Below the pieces are notes generated by a model that was given only the letters and a program-made list of their open reading frames with translations, had not been told where the DNA came from and did no database searches. A stretch of 15,530 nucleotides of DNA from JBHENW01 sp046261875 (GTDB lineage Bacteria; Acidobacteriota; Thermoanaerobaculia; UBA5066; Gp7-AA6), in contig JBHENW010000140.1 of assembly GCA_046261875.1 (NCBI GenBank), positions 1 to 15,530 on the forward strand, given 5' to 3'. Shown one piece after another: positions 1 to 6,672 of this stretch; the first letter of the stretch is position 1, and each line of letters starts with the position of its first letter. The position numbers were made by a program, and so were the translations under genes.

Positions 1-491
1 CCCTGGGGCTTGGGCTCGATGCCGACGTTGAACCACACGGGCGAGTTGAAGGAGGCGACCTGGTTGACGAGGATCGCCGCGAGCTCGTCGTGGAAGGCGT
101 CGCGGTCGGCGCCGGTCTTGAAGTAGCCGCCCTTCTCACCGTAGCCGGTGATCGTCCCGGCAACGCGCTCGATGAGCTGCTTGACGGAGGTCTCGCGCTC
201 GGGGGTTCCGAGGCGCCCGTGGAAGTACTTCTGGACGACGATGTTGGTGGCGGTCTGCGACCAGCTTCGGGGGACCTCGACGTTCTTCTGCTCGAAGATC
301 GTCTCACCCTTCTCCGACGTGATCGAAGCTGTTCGCAGCTCCCACTCGATCGCGTCGTACGGCGAGACCGACGCGTCGGAATAGACGCGCCGGACGGTCA
401 GGCCCCGGAGCCCCCTCGGCGTGCTCTTGGCTTCAGCGGCCGCCGTCGCCTGGTCGATTGCGGACTTCGCCCCCTTCTCCGTCGCCCCCAT
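1..491 (-). CDS. nrdJ: Adenosylcobalamin-dependent (class II) ribonucleotide reductase, N-terminal part
   Basis: I translated this minus-strand frame by hand. It is open from the ATG at 491 to the window edge, giving 163 codons of the N-terminus; the rest of the gene lies outside the window. Stretches such as EKNVEVPRSW-type text followed by SQTATNIVVQKYFHG, the segment TPERETSVKQLIERVAGTI, and FHDELAAILVNQVASFNSPVWFNVG are the conserved opening of NrdJ. Class II enzymes reduce ribonucleotides to deoxyribonucleotides in the cytoplasm using a coenzyme-B12 radical and work with or without oxygen. Catalytic cysteines lie downstream and cannot be checked. A GGGAGG Shine-Dalgarno sits 5 bases before the ATG and fixes the start. 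The gene diverges from the small gene at 703. I see no B12-box or cobalamin riboswitch in the upstream 200 bases. Confidence 0.9.
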   Translation of the reverse strand, partial: MGATEKGAKSAIDQATAAAEAKSTPRGLRGLTVRRVYSDASVSPYDAIEWELRTASITSEKGETIFEQKNVEVPRSWSQTATNIVVQKYFHGRLGTPERETSVKQLIERVAGTITGYGEKGGYFKTGADRDAFHDELAAILVNQVASFNSPVWFNVGIEPKPQ

Positions 492-593
492 CAGTACCTC
501 CCACCCCTCAAAAAATTTGGAAAATCTGCCCGCCTGCGGCTTGAATTCGGGCCGTCAGTTCCCGTGGCGGATAGAAGTCCAGTGTTGCAGGTA

Positions 594-623
594 AAGGTAA
601 ACCCGGGGGGTAGAACGGGTCAA
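594..623 (-). promoter_or_regulatory. Possible promoter of nrdJ
   Basis: On the minus strand TTGACC (618-623) is followed after 18 bases by TACCTT (594-599), about 100 bases before the nrdJ start. The -35 match is good and the -10 match is poor (3 of 6), so this is tentative. The 492-702 stretch holds nothing else I can name. Confidence 0.3.
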
Positions 624-702
624 GGGGAAACTACCAGATGTTGGGGTTCGCTGACCTTGCGCCTCACGGAATGGTGGCACGGCGGTTGCTGTTGAGGTGA
701 GC

Positions 703-993
703 GTGGCAACGAGAAAACTCGCACAAAAGCCCGTCCGGATCGACTCGAAGTCCGTCTTCGAGGTGAACGATTCGAGGCTCGGAATCGGCGCTTTCAACCG
801 GCCTCTGCTGGACGTGGAAGCCCGGTCTTTCCGGCGCGCCTGGGAGATGGAGGCGCTGCCGGGGATGGAAGACTTCCAGATCGACAAAACGCGCGTGTCA
901 TTCGTCTCGAAGCCCGAGGCGGTGCCCAGGGCCTGGGACTCGATCGATCGGCTGCTCGCCCGCACCACGGCGCCCATCCGTAAGGCATCCTGA
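703..993 (+). CDS. Small conserved-looking protein of unknown function
   Basis: This encodes about 96 residues that I do not recognise. A GAGG motif at 694-697 lies 5 bases before the GTG at 703, which I prefer over the GTG at 697 because that one overlaps the ribosome-binding site. Third codon positions are strongly G/C, as in neighbouring genes, so it is probably a real gene and not a shadow of the minus-strand frames. The protein is basic at the N-terminus, contains no signal peptide or membrane segment, and has no cysteine or obvious metal motif. It has mixed beta/alpha character with the segment SKSVFEVNDSRLGIGAF and a C-terminal helix rich in Arg and Ala. It diverges from nrdJ and is followed at once by the erpA promoter. 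Function cannot be assigned. Confidence 0.6.
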   Translation: MATRKLAQKPVRIDSKSVFEVNDSRLGIGAFNRPLLDVEARSFRRAWEMEALPGMEDFQIDKTRVSFVSKPEAVPRAWDSIDRLLARTTAPIRKAS

Positions 994-1008
994 GCGGGCT
1001 CAACGAGT

Positions 1009-1038
1009 TTGACGCCTCCCAACGGCGGGCACCATAAT
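1009..1038 (+). promoter_or_regulatory. Sigma-70-type promoter of erpA
   Basis: TTGACG (1009-1014) and CATAAT (1033-1038) are separated by 18 bases, each matching the consensus in 5 of 6 positions. This would start transcription near 1045, leaving a leader of about 60 bases before the erpA ATG. It is the best promoter match I found in the window. Confidence 0.6.
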
Positions 1039-1105
1039 GGGCATCCCGGAATCGCGGGAGACCGGCGTTTGTTGATTCGTTTCCGAGACCCAAAAGGAGC
1101 GCCTG

Positions 1106-1501
1106 ATGTCGTCTACCCCGGAGTCCTCGAACCCCCAGCCGATCACGCACGCTCATGCCGATGAGCCGGGCAAGCCCCTGCTCACGCTGACGGACAAGGC
1201 CATCGACAAGGTGAAGTACTTCGCCCAGACGATGCCGGACTCCCAGAACAAGCCCCTGCGGGTGTTCATCCAGGGGGGCGGCTGCTCGGGCTTCCAGTAC
1301 GGGTTCACCTTCGATGAGAAGCGCGACAACGACCTCGTCCTCGAGCAGGGCGGGATCACGGTGGTCGTGGATCAGCAGAGCCAGAGCTACCTGAAGAACT
1401 CGACGGTGGATTACGTCGAGGACTTCCGCGGCGCCGGGTTCTCGGTGACCAACCCGAACTCGACGGGCGGCTGCGGCTGCGGCAAGTCCTTCAGCGCTTA
1501 A
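1106..1501 (+). CDS. erpA: Iron-sulfur cluster insertion protein, ErpA / HesB-IscA A-type carrier
   Basis: This 131-residue cytoplasmic protein belongs to the A-type Fe-S carriers, which accept clusters from a scaffold and pass them to apo-enzymes. The three ligand cysteines are present: C60 in the GGGCSGFQYGF motif, and C123 and C125 in the C-terminal GGCGCGKSFSA. Between them are the family-typical VVVDQQSQSYL and STVDYVEDFRGAGFSVTNPN segments. The sequence is closer to ErpA than to IscA because of the GFQYGF motif. About 25 extra, Pro- and His-containing residues precede the domain (usual length is near 107-115), with H15 and H17 among them. AGGAG lies 7 bases before the ATG. The gene stands alone: its own promoter lies upstream and a terminator follows 28 bases after the stop, so it is not in an isc or suf operon here. 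Confidence 0.93.
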   Translation: MSSTPESSNPQPITHAHADEPGKPLLTLTDKAIDKVKYFAQTMPDSQNKPLRVFIQGGGCSGFQYGFTFDEKRDNDLVLEQGGITVVVDQQSQSYLKNSTVDYVEDFRGAGFSVTNPNSTGGCGCGKSFSA

Positions 1502-1522
1502 AAAAAGTTCAAGCGGAGTTGA

Positions 1523-1552
1523 AAAAAAGCCCCGCAAGAGCGGGGTTTTTTG
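1523..1552. terminator. Intrinsic terminator, probably bidirectional
   Basis: CCCCGC (1530-1535), loop AAGA and GCGGGG (1540-1545) form a 6-bp GC stem. It is followed by T's and preceded by A's, so it has a U-tract on either strand. It lies between the convergent erpA and beta-propeller genes and can serve both. Confidence 0.85.
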
Positions 1553-1570
1553 TTTGGGGCTCTGGCCGCG

Positions 1571-2722
1571 TCACGGCAGGGCCGGCAGAGGGTGCGCGTG
1601 CACGGCCCCCTGGAGCGTGCCGGCGTAGAGAGCGTCTTCGCCGATCCCGATGCCTCGGACCGTTCCCGGGAGCGACACGGACCAGACCTGCTCCCCGTCC
1701 GTCAGGCGCAGCGCGACGAGAGACCCGGAGTCGGCCGCCAGGGCGTAGCCTCTCCAGATGTAGGGGCGCGAGGAGGTCCAGTCCTTCGCGGAGCGGCGGA
1801 TCCAGCGGAAGCCGCCGAGCGACAGCTCGACGCAGGAGATCGCGCGCTCGCCGAGGAAAGAGAGCAGGCACCCACCCGCCGCGGTCAGGCGGCCGCCCGG
1901 CGGCTCCTCCGTCGCGAGCGACGCGACGGGCTCCCCCGTGGCGGGATCGAGCCGGTGCAGGCGCCCGTCGGCGGTTCCCGCGTAGAGGGACCCTTCAGCC
2001 AGCAGGATGGACGTCGAGACACGGGCGCCGAGCGCGCGCTTCCAGACGGGCGCGCCCGACGCGGCCTCCAACGCATAGACGCTCCCGTCAAGGCCGCCGA
2101 AAAAGACCCGGCCGCCGGAGACCGCCGGCGAAGAATTGAGAAGATAGTCCGGGTTGGGCTCGCCCGTCGCGAAGCTCCAGAGCAGGCTCCCCGAGGCGGC
2201 GTCCAGCGCGATCAGCTCGTCGGCGAGCGTCACGCCGAAGACACTGCCCTCCGCCAGGCGCAGGTCCGTGGCCACGCCCTCCCCCGCGGCGTGCTTCCAG
2301 CGCCGCTCGCCGGTTCTGAGATCGAAGGCATAGACGCGGGCGGATCCGCCCGGCCGCCGCAGGTCGCTGCCAATGATCAGTAGCTCGCCGGTCACGAGCG
2401 GGTCGCCGTGGAACTCGACGGGATCGCCGTCCTGGCGCGTGTCATAGGTCCACCGGGCGAGACCGGTGCGCCGGTCGAGCGCGCGGACGTAGCCGTTGCA
2501 GGAGCCGACGAAGACCTGGTCGCCCGCGACCGCGGGTGTCGAAAAGACTCAGCCGCCGGTCTCGTGAGTCCAAAGAGCTCCGGCGGCGTCCGGTTGAGGC
2601 GTAAAGGGCGCCGCCGCGATAGGAGCGCTCGCAGGGGGCGGTGATGTGACGCCCCCCGGCGCGGCGCAACCTGTGAGAAACGTCGCGGCCAGTACGACGA
2701 GGGGACGGGAAATGCTGATCAT
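1571..2722 (-). pseudogene. PQQ-type beta-propeller lipoprotein interrupted by an in-frame TGA
   Basis: Read from the ATG at 2722, the frame gives MISISRPLVVL then AATFLTGC, a lipoprotein signal with lipobox cysteine C19. A Pro/Ala-rich linker and LWTHETGG follow, then TGA (2549-2551, codon 58). The same frame continues as VFSTPAVAGDQVFVGS and runs to the stop at 1571. Downstream are repeated blade signatures of the PQQ/quinoprotein propeller type: YVRALDRRTGLARWTY, VYAFDLRTGERRW, LIALDAASGSLLW, VYALEAASGAPVW, LHRLDPATGEP and LVALRLTDGEQVW. These are structural WD40-like repeats, like those in BamB, and do not by themselves prove PQQ binding or enzyme activity. AAGG sits about 6 bases before the ATG. 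Without the TGA the product would be about 383 residues, of usual propeller size. The TGA may be a nonsense mutation, a base error, or (unlikely) recoding. A restart at the GTG at 2395 would lack the signal and first blade. Confidence 0.75.
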
Positions 2723-3809
2723 CGCCGCCTTCGCAGTATACGGAGCGTTCCCGATCCAGCTCGGAGAAGACCGTGGCCAGAAGCGCCAGGCCGCGCTCGA
2801 GGATGTCGGGTGCGGCGAAGAAGTGGTCGAGGCCCGGCTCGACGACGGTCACGCCTCCGGCAGCGACCACGTCGGCCAGCAGCGTCAGGCCGTCGTTGGG
2901 GCCGTGCCGGACGAGCCTCCGGTACCGGCTTCGCGCTCCCGGAGTCACCCCGCCCGAGAACGGGACGGCGACGTAGTTGAGGATCAAGATGGCCGGGGGG
3001 ATCTGTAGGTTCTCTAAGCGGGCGCGGCGCGGCCGTGTCCGCAGGCTGGCGATCCCCGCGAGGCGGCCGCGCAGCGCGAATCCGGCGATGAGGCCCGCGG
3101 GCAGCCGGAGGGCGGCGTCGGCCAGCGGGGTCCCCCGGAGGAGGCCGCCGACGTTGACCCACGCCCGCACGTGCGCGATCTCCTGCGGGCGCAGCCGGTC
3201 CCCGAGGGCCAGCGCCACCTCCGGCCCCGACTTGCTCGTGCTGATGAGGATGACGGGACGCCCCGAGCCGCGGCGGCCGCGCAGCGCGGCGGCCAACTGC
3301 TCCGCGTTCGACTCGACCGAGTCGTTCTCCCCCGTCTCGACGAGCGCGTTCTCTATCCCGAGGCGGTCGAGCAGCTCCCGCTGCGCCCGGAAGTCGGCGC
3401 CGCTCTCCGGATCGCTGCGATAGAACCAGCCCGGCGCGAACAGGACCTCGAATCCGCGGGCCGCGCTTACCAGCCAGTCCCGCCGGGGATCCCGCCGCAG
3501 CTTCTCGAGGTGGGCGAGATACGACTCCTGAGCCCTCCGGTTCGCAGCGTTCTCTCGCAGCCCCTCGACGAACAGGAGCGCGGCGAGGTCGGCAGACTCC
3601 TTGCGCGCGATCTCGCGGAGCTTCGCGCGGTCGATCGTCCCCTCCCCGCGGAGAGACTTCTCGACGGAGTCGCGCGCGCTCTCGGAGTCGACGGTCGTCC
3701 GGACCCGCTGGCCCGCGACCACGCCTTCCACGGGAATCGCCGGACCGGCGGTCCGACAGCCGGCGAGCGAGAGGGCCAGCAGGACGGCGGGCGCGGGCGT
3801 CCGGGTCAC
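2442..3809 (-). CDS. Alpha/beta-hydrolase-like lipoprotein with an overlong 3' end
   Basis: A GTG at 3809, one base after the stop of the preceding gene, opens a lipoprotein signal MTRTPAPAVLLALSLAGC with lipobox C18. The mature part has an N-terminal helical region (about 40-110), then an alpha/beta core. VLFAPGWFY (about 122-130) looks like a core strand plus oxyanion loop. PVILISTSKSG (about 185-195) looks like a nucleophile elbow, with S192 the likely nucleophile in place of a standard GxSxG. NDG (D306) and EPGLDHFF (H329) would complete a triad. This suggests a membrane-anchored esterase or lipase-like enzyme; the substrate is unknown. The recognisable protein ends near residue 352. The next 100 codons overlap the beta-propeller gene in another frame and read as low-complexity Arg-rich text, so the natural stop, expected near 2720-2750, has probably been lost. 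Confidence 0.6.
   Translation of the reverse strand: MTRTPAPAVLLALSLAGCRTAGPAIPVEGVVAGQRVRTTVDSESARDSVEKSLRGEGTIDRAKLREIARKESADLAALLFVEGLRENAANRRAQESYLAHLEKLRRDPRRDWLVSAARGFEVLFAPGWFYRSDPESGADFRAQRELLDRLGIENALVETGENDSVESNAEQLAAALRGRRGSGRPVILISTSKSGPEVALALGDRLRPQEIAHVRAWVNVGGLLRGTPLADAALRLPAGLIAGFALRGRLAGIASLRTRPRRARLENLQIPPAILILNYVAVPFSGGVTPGARSRYRRLVRHGPNDGLTLLADVVAAGGVTVVEPGLDHFFAAPDILERGLALLATVFSELDRERSVYCEGGDDQHFPSPRRTGRDVSHRLRRAGGRHITAPCERSYRGGALYASTGRRRSSLDSRDRRLSLFDTRGRGRPGLRRLLQRLRPRARPAHRSRPVDL
2523..2536 (-). other. Hairpin with GGTC loop, 12 bases after the in-frame TGA
   Basis: On the minus strand CCCGC-GGTC-GCGGG forms a 5-bp stem with a GGUC tetraloop, starting 12 bases after the TGA, so the loop begins 17 bases after it. 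Bacterial SECIS elements have a GGU-containing apical loop at a similar distance. The propeller family has no known selenoprotein, and short GC palindromes are common at this base composition, so I hold it as a coincidence until tested. Confidence 0.25.
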
Positions 3810-3810
3810 G

Positions 3811-4206
3811 TTACTCGACGGGCTTTCCCTCCATCAGGGCGACGCTGTAGGGGAAGAGCTCTGCGCGGAAGATCCCGGCGGAGACGGCCGGATCGCCGCG
3901 CATGATCTTCTCGGCCGCGGCCTGCGACTCGGCGCGAAAGATCACGATGCCGAAGCTCGAAGGGTCGGAGTTGAGCGTGCGTCCGGCGAGGATGATGACG
4001 CCGCGGCGCGTCAGGTTCTTCAGGTAAGCGAAGTGCTTTCCGACGAGCGCCTGCTCCTCGGGCGTCGATTCGATGAGCATCGCCGGGCGCGCCGGCTGGA
4101 TGCGGTAGAGGAATTCGGAGGGCTGCGCCTTCTGCGGCTTGCCCTCCTGCCCGGACATGAGCGCCGCCGCGAGACAAGCGGCGGCGCAAAGGACTCGAGT
4201 CTTCAC
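3811..4206 (-). CDS. Exported YCII-domain protein
   Basis: A GTG at 4206 is preceded by GGAGGTG with 5 bases of spacing, which fixes the start better than the ATG at 4233 lying upstream of that site. The product has 131 residues. VKTRVLCAAACLAAALMSGQ is a Sec signal, and the mature protein follows with EFLYRIQPARPAMLIE and STPEEQALVGKHFAYLKNL. GVIILAGRT, FGIVIFRAES and AAEKIMRGDPAVSAGIF continue it, and FRAELFPYSVALM closes it. This is the pattern of the YCII-related dimeric alpha-beta barrel fold, where a His (here in GKHFAYL) and an Asp (in RGDPAV) line the pocket. YCII domains are usually cytoplasmic and of unknown activity, so an exported copy is a little unusual. It precedes the hydrolase gene by one base, so the two are likely translationally coupled. 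Confidence 0.8.
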   Translation of the reverse strand: MKTRVLCAAACLAAALMSGQEGKPQKAQPSEFLYRIQPARPAMLIESTPEEQALVGKHFAYLKNLTRRGVIILAGRTLNSDPSSFGIVIFRAESQAAAEKIMRGDPAVSAGIFRAELFPYSVALMEGKPVE

Positions 4207-4263
4207 GTTCGCACCTCCGGTGGCATTCTGCACCGGAAGGGCGAACGGGTCAGCGCCGGAGGC

Positions 4264-4793
4264 TCAGTTCTTGAAGGGCGGGGCGAGGCCGCTCGCGAGG
4301 GCCTGGTCGATGAGCTTCCAGAGCTGGTCCTCGGCCTTCTTCTCGAGCGCCTCTTCCTTGGCCTCGAACGACCTTACGAGGGCCTCGATTTCGCGCTCCT
4401 CCTCCTCGAGCGGGCGCCTGCGGGTCTCGAGATCCCGCTCGCGGCGTTCGAGCTCGCGAAGCTCGGACTCGCTGACGAACTTCCGCTCCTCCTCGCCATC
4501 CTCATCGTCGCGGCTGTCCCGGATCCGGTCGAGCTCTTCCTCCTCTCTTTCGAAGGCATCTTCCTTGCGGTCCAGGGCGCGCTCGCGCCGGTGCAGCGCC
4601 TCTCTCTCCGCCATCCGCCGGGACCCCTCCTCGATGAGGACCTGCGCCGAGCGTTCCAGCCGTCCGTCCACGGACACGTCACGGGTCGCGTCGCGCCAGG
4701 CGGCGTCGGCGGCCGCGGCCGAGGCCGAGGCCGCCGCGGCGAGGAACGAAGCTCCGCTGCGACCGCAAAGAGTCTCCGGGGAAGCATCCGCAT
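4264..4793 (-). CDS. Exported charged coiled-coil protein, probable 1-base frameshift in the signal peptide
   Basis: The main frame, open from 4845 to the stop at 4264, encodes a long, highly charged helix region rich in Glu, Arg and Asp (for example RRERALDRKEDAFEREEEEL and LEEEEREIEALVRSFEAKEE). This heptad-like pattern suggests a coiled coil of about 100 residues. The best start is the ATG at 4793, because GGAGGAG lies 3-4 bases before it, but it is in a different frame. There it reads MRMLPRRLFAVAA, a typical n-region plus the beginning of a hydrophobic core. The coiled-coil frame contributes FLAAAASASAAAADAAW, a typical end of a signal peptide with an A-x-A cleavage site. Adding one base near 4745-4765 joins the two into a complete Sec signal. 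The span 4264-4793 is 3n+2 bases, which agrees. An alternative is a start at the ATG at 4845 with no visible ribosome-binding site. I do not recognise the family. Confidence 0.6.
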
Positions 4794-4861
4794 CGTCTCC
4801 TCCTGTTTGAGGGCGTAAACAGCGGCGCGAAGGAGGTCGATGCACGAAAAAACCGCGCCGC

Positions 4862-4867
4862 TATCAT
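4862..4867 (+). promoter_or_regulatory. Possible -10 element for a leaderless ABC-exporter mRNA
   Basis: TATCAT (5 of 6 to consensus) lies 6 bases before the ATG at 4874, which itself has no ribosome-binding site. That spacing would let the transcript start at or near the ATG. No convincing -35 is seen, so this is weak. Confidence 0.25.
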
Positions 4868-4873
4868 CCGCGC

Positions 4874-5899
4874 ATGACCCTCCGCGTCCGGACGGAAGAC
4901 CTGCGCAAGGTCTACAGCTCCGCGCCCCCTGTCGCCGTGGGAGGACGCGGACCCGGGCTGACGATCGGGTTCCGGGCGGCGCGGCGGCCGGCCGTCAAGA
5001 CGCAAGTTCTCGCCCTGGACGGCCTGACGCTCGCGGTCGCCCCCGGCGAGATGTTCGGCTTGCTCGGCCCCAACGGCGCGGGAAAGTCCACGACGGTCGG
5101 CGTTTTGACGACGCGGGTCCGGCCCGACGCCGGCCGCGCCTGGATCGGCGACCACGACGTCTGGAAGGACCCGGTCGCCGTCAAGCGCGTCATCGGGGTC
5201 GTCCCGCAGCGTCCGAACCTGGACTTCGCCCTCACGGCCCGCGAAATCCTCCTCTTCCACGGCGCCTACTTCGGAATGCCCGCGGCCGACCGAGCGCGCC
5301 GCTCCACGGAGCTGATCGAGCGGTTCCAGCTCGCAGACCGCGCCGACTCGCTCGTCGTGGGCTTTTCCGGGGGGATGATGCAGCGCCTCTCGATCGCGCG
5401 CGCCATGATGCACGACCCGCAGGTCCTCTTTCTCGACGAGCCGAGCGCGGGGCTCGACCCGCAGACGCGGCTCCTGCTCTGGGAGATCCTTCGCGACTAC
5501 AACGCGCAGGGGAAGACCGTCCTGCTGGCGACGCACAACATGGAGGAGGCCGACACGCTCTGCCCCCGCATCGCGATCATCGACCACGGCCGGGTCATCG
5601 CTTCGGGCCCTCCGGAAGAGCTCAAGCGCGCGATCCCGGGGGGCTACCTCGTGCGCCTGCAGCTCGGCGCCCGGCCGCCGGAGCTCCTCGAGGCGCTGGG
5701 ACGCCTGCCGGGCGTCACGGAAGTGCGCCCCTCGGACGGGGCGGGCGTGGACCTCTACGCCGACCGGGGCGGGCCGCTCATCCCGGAGGCCGTCGACGCG
5801 GCGCTGCGCCTGGGCGTCGAAGTCTCGGACGTCCACGTCTCCGAGCCCTCGCTGGAGAACCTCTTCCTGCACCACACGGGGCGGAGCCTGCGGGATTGA
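4874..5899 (+). CDS. ABC transporter ATP-binding protein, DrrA / ABC-2 exporter type
   Basis: This 341-residue cytoplasmic ATPase carries Walker A GPNGAGKST (65-73), Q-loop PQRPN (111-115) and signature VGFSGGMMQR (162-171). Walker B is VLFLDEPSAGLDP (184-196) and the switch His is H221 in ATHNMEEAD. The FSGGM signature and the roughly 100-residue C-terminal extension ending in SEPSLENLFLHHTGR are typical of the DrrA/NodI/CcmA-like group. These drive drug, polysaccharide or lipid-linked export through an ABC-2 permease. Between the first two strands (about residues 15-46) there is an insert rich in Gly, Pro and Arg that most relatives lack. The ATG at 4874 has no ribosome-binding site; a strong AGGAGG at 4831 serves an ATG at 4840 that is out of frame by one base. 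The stop overlaps the start of the permease gene. Confidence 0.93.
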   Translation: MTLRVRTEDLRKVYSSAPPVAVGGRGPGLTIGFRAARRPAVKTQVLALDGLTLAVAPGEMFGLLGPNGAGKSTTVGVLTTRVRPDAGRAWIGDHDVWKDPVAVKRVIGVVPQRPNLDFALTAREILLFHGAYFGMPAADRARRSTELIERFQLADRADSLVVGFSGGMMQRLSIARAMMHDPQVLFLDEPSAGLDPQTRLLLWEILRDYNAQGKTVLLATHNMEEADTLCPRIAIIDHGRVIASGPPEELKRAIPGGYLVRLQLGARPPELLEALGRLPGVTEVRPSDGAGVDLYADRGGPLIPEAVDAALRLGVEVSDVHVSEPSLENLFLHHTGRSLRD

Positions 5900-6663
5900 G
5901 CAAGACCTTCACGGCGCTCCTCGCCCGCGACGCGCGGGTGGCACGGCGCAACTTCATCCAGCTCCTCGTGCAGACCCTGCTCCAGCCGATGCTCCTCGTC
6001 TTCGTGTTCGGGCGCGTCCTGACGGAGAGCGGGTTCCTTCCCGTCGAGTACAAGAGCCTGCTGCTGCCCGGGATCATCGCGCTCTCGATGCTGCTCGCGG
6101 GCATCCAGGCCGTCGCGATGCCGCTCATCTCGGAGTTCCAGTTCACGCGAGAGATCGAAGACCGGCTGCTCGCTCCGATCCGCATCGAATGGGTGGCGGT
6201 CGAGAAGCTCACCGCCGGGATGATCCAGGCGCTCGTCGCCGGCCTCATCGTCCTGCCGGCCGCCTGGCTCATCCTCGGGCGCGGCGTGGAGCTGGACGTC
6301 ACCCATCCCGTGCGCTTCCTCGCGATCACGCTCTCGATCGCGCTCCTCTCCTCGGCGATCGGGCTGCTGCTGGGCTGCAGCGTCGGGCCGTCGCAGATCG
6401 GCCTGATGTTCACCGTGGTCCTCGCCCCGATGATCTTCTTCGGCTGCACCTATTACCCCTGGAGCGCGCTCGCGAACTTCCCGCTCCTCCAGAAGCTCGT
6501 GCTGATCAACCCGGTCGTCTATGCGAGCGAGGGTCTGCGCAGCGTGCTCGCGCCGCGCTTCCCCCATCTGCCGTTTCCCCTGATCGTCGGCGCGCTGCTT
6601 CTCTTCGACGCGGTCTTTCTGGCGGCCGGCATCCTCCGGTTCCGAAGGAAGGCGATCGGCTGA
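5896..6663 (+). CDS. ABC-2 type permease, DrrB/NodJ-like
   Basis: Translation from the TTG at 5896, which overlaps the ATPase stop as TTGA, gives 255 residues. An upstream GGGGCGGAG stretch can serve as its ribosome-binding site. An amphipathic N-terminal helix (TALLARDARVARRNFIQLL) is followed by about six membrane segments: around QPMLLVFVFGRVL, LLLPGIIALSMLLAG, AGMIQALVAGLIVLPAAWLIL, FLAITLSIALLSSAIGLLLGC, IGLMFTVVLAPMIFFGCTYYPW and FPLIVGALLLFDAVFLAAGIL. The phrases ISEFQFTREIEDRLLAPI, FGCTYYPWSAL and LINPVVYASEGLR are the hallmarks of this ABC-2 subfamily. It should form the membrane half of an exporter with the ATPase encoded just before it. The substrate cannot be read from sequence. 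The gene converges with the one ending at 6673, only 9 bases away. Confidence 0.9.
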   Translation: MSKTFTALLARDARVARRNFIQLLVQTLLQPMLLVFVFGRVLTESGFLPVEYKSLLLPGIIALSMLLAGIQAVAMPLISEFQFTREIEDRLLAPIRIEWVAVEKLTAGMIQALVAGLIVLPAAWLILGRGVELDVTHPVRFLAITLSIALLSSAIGLLLGCSVGPSQIGLMFTVVLAPMIFFGCTYYPWSALANFPLLQKLVLINPVVYASEGLRSVLAPRFPHLPFPLIVGALLLFDAVFLAAGILRFRRKAIG

Positions 6664-6672
6664 GCGCCGCGC

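Noticed and set aside
492..702. Cobalamin riboswitch upstream of nrdJ
   Set aside because: B12-dependent enzymes are sometimes riboswitch-controlled, but I find no B12-box or matching stem pattern in this spacer.
1519..2383. Plus-strand frames opposite the beta-propeller gene
   Set aside because: They are Arg/Pro-rich shadows. The minus strand has clear propeller repeats.
4840..6663. A single 607-codon plus-strand frame across both ABC genes
   Set aside because: Only its last 255 codons encode a recognisable protein (the permease). The earlier part is the +1 shadow of the ATPase, stop-free because of high GC.
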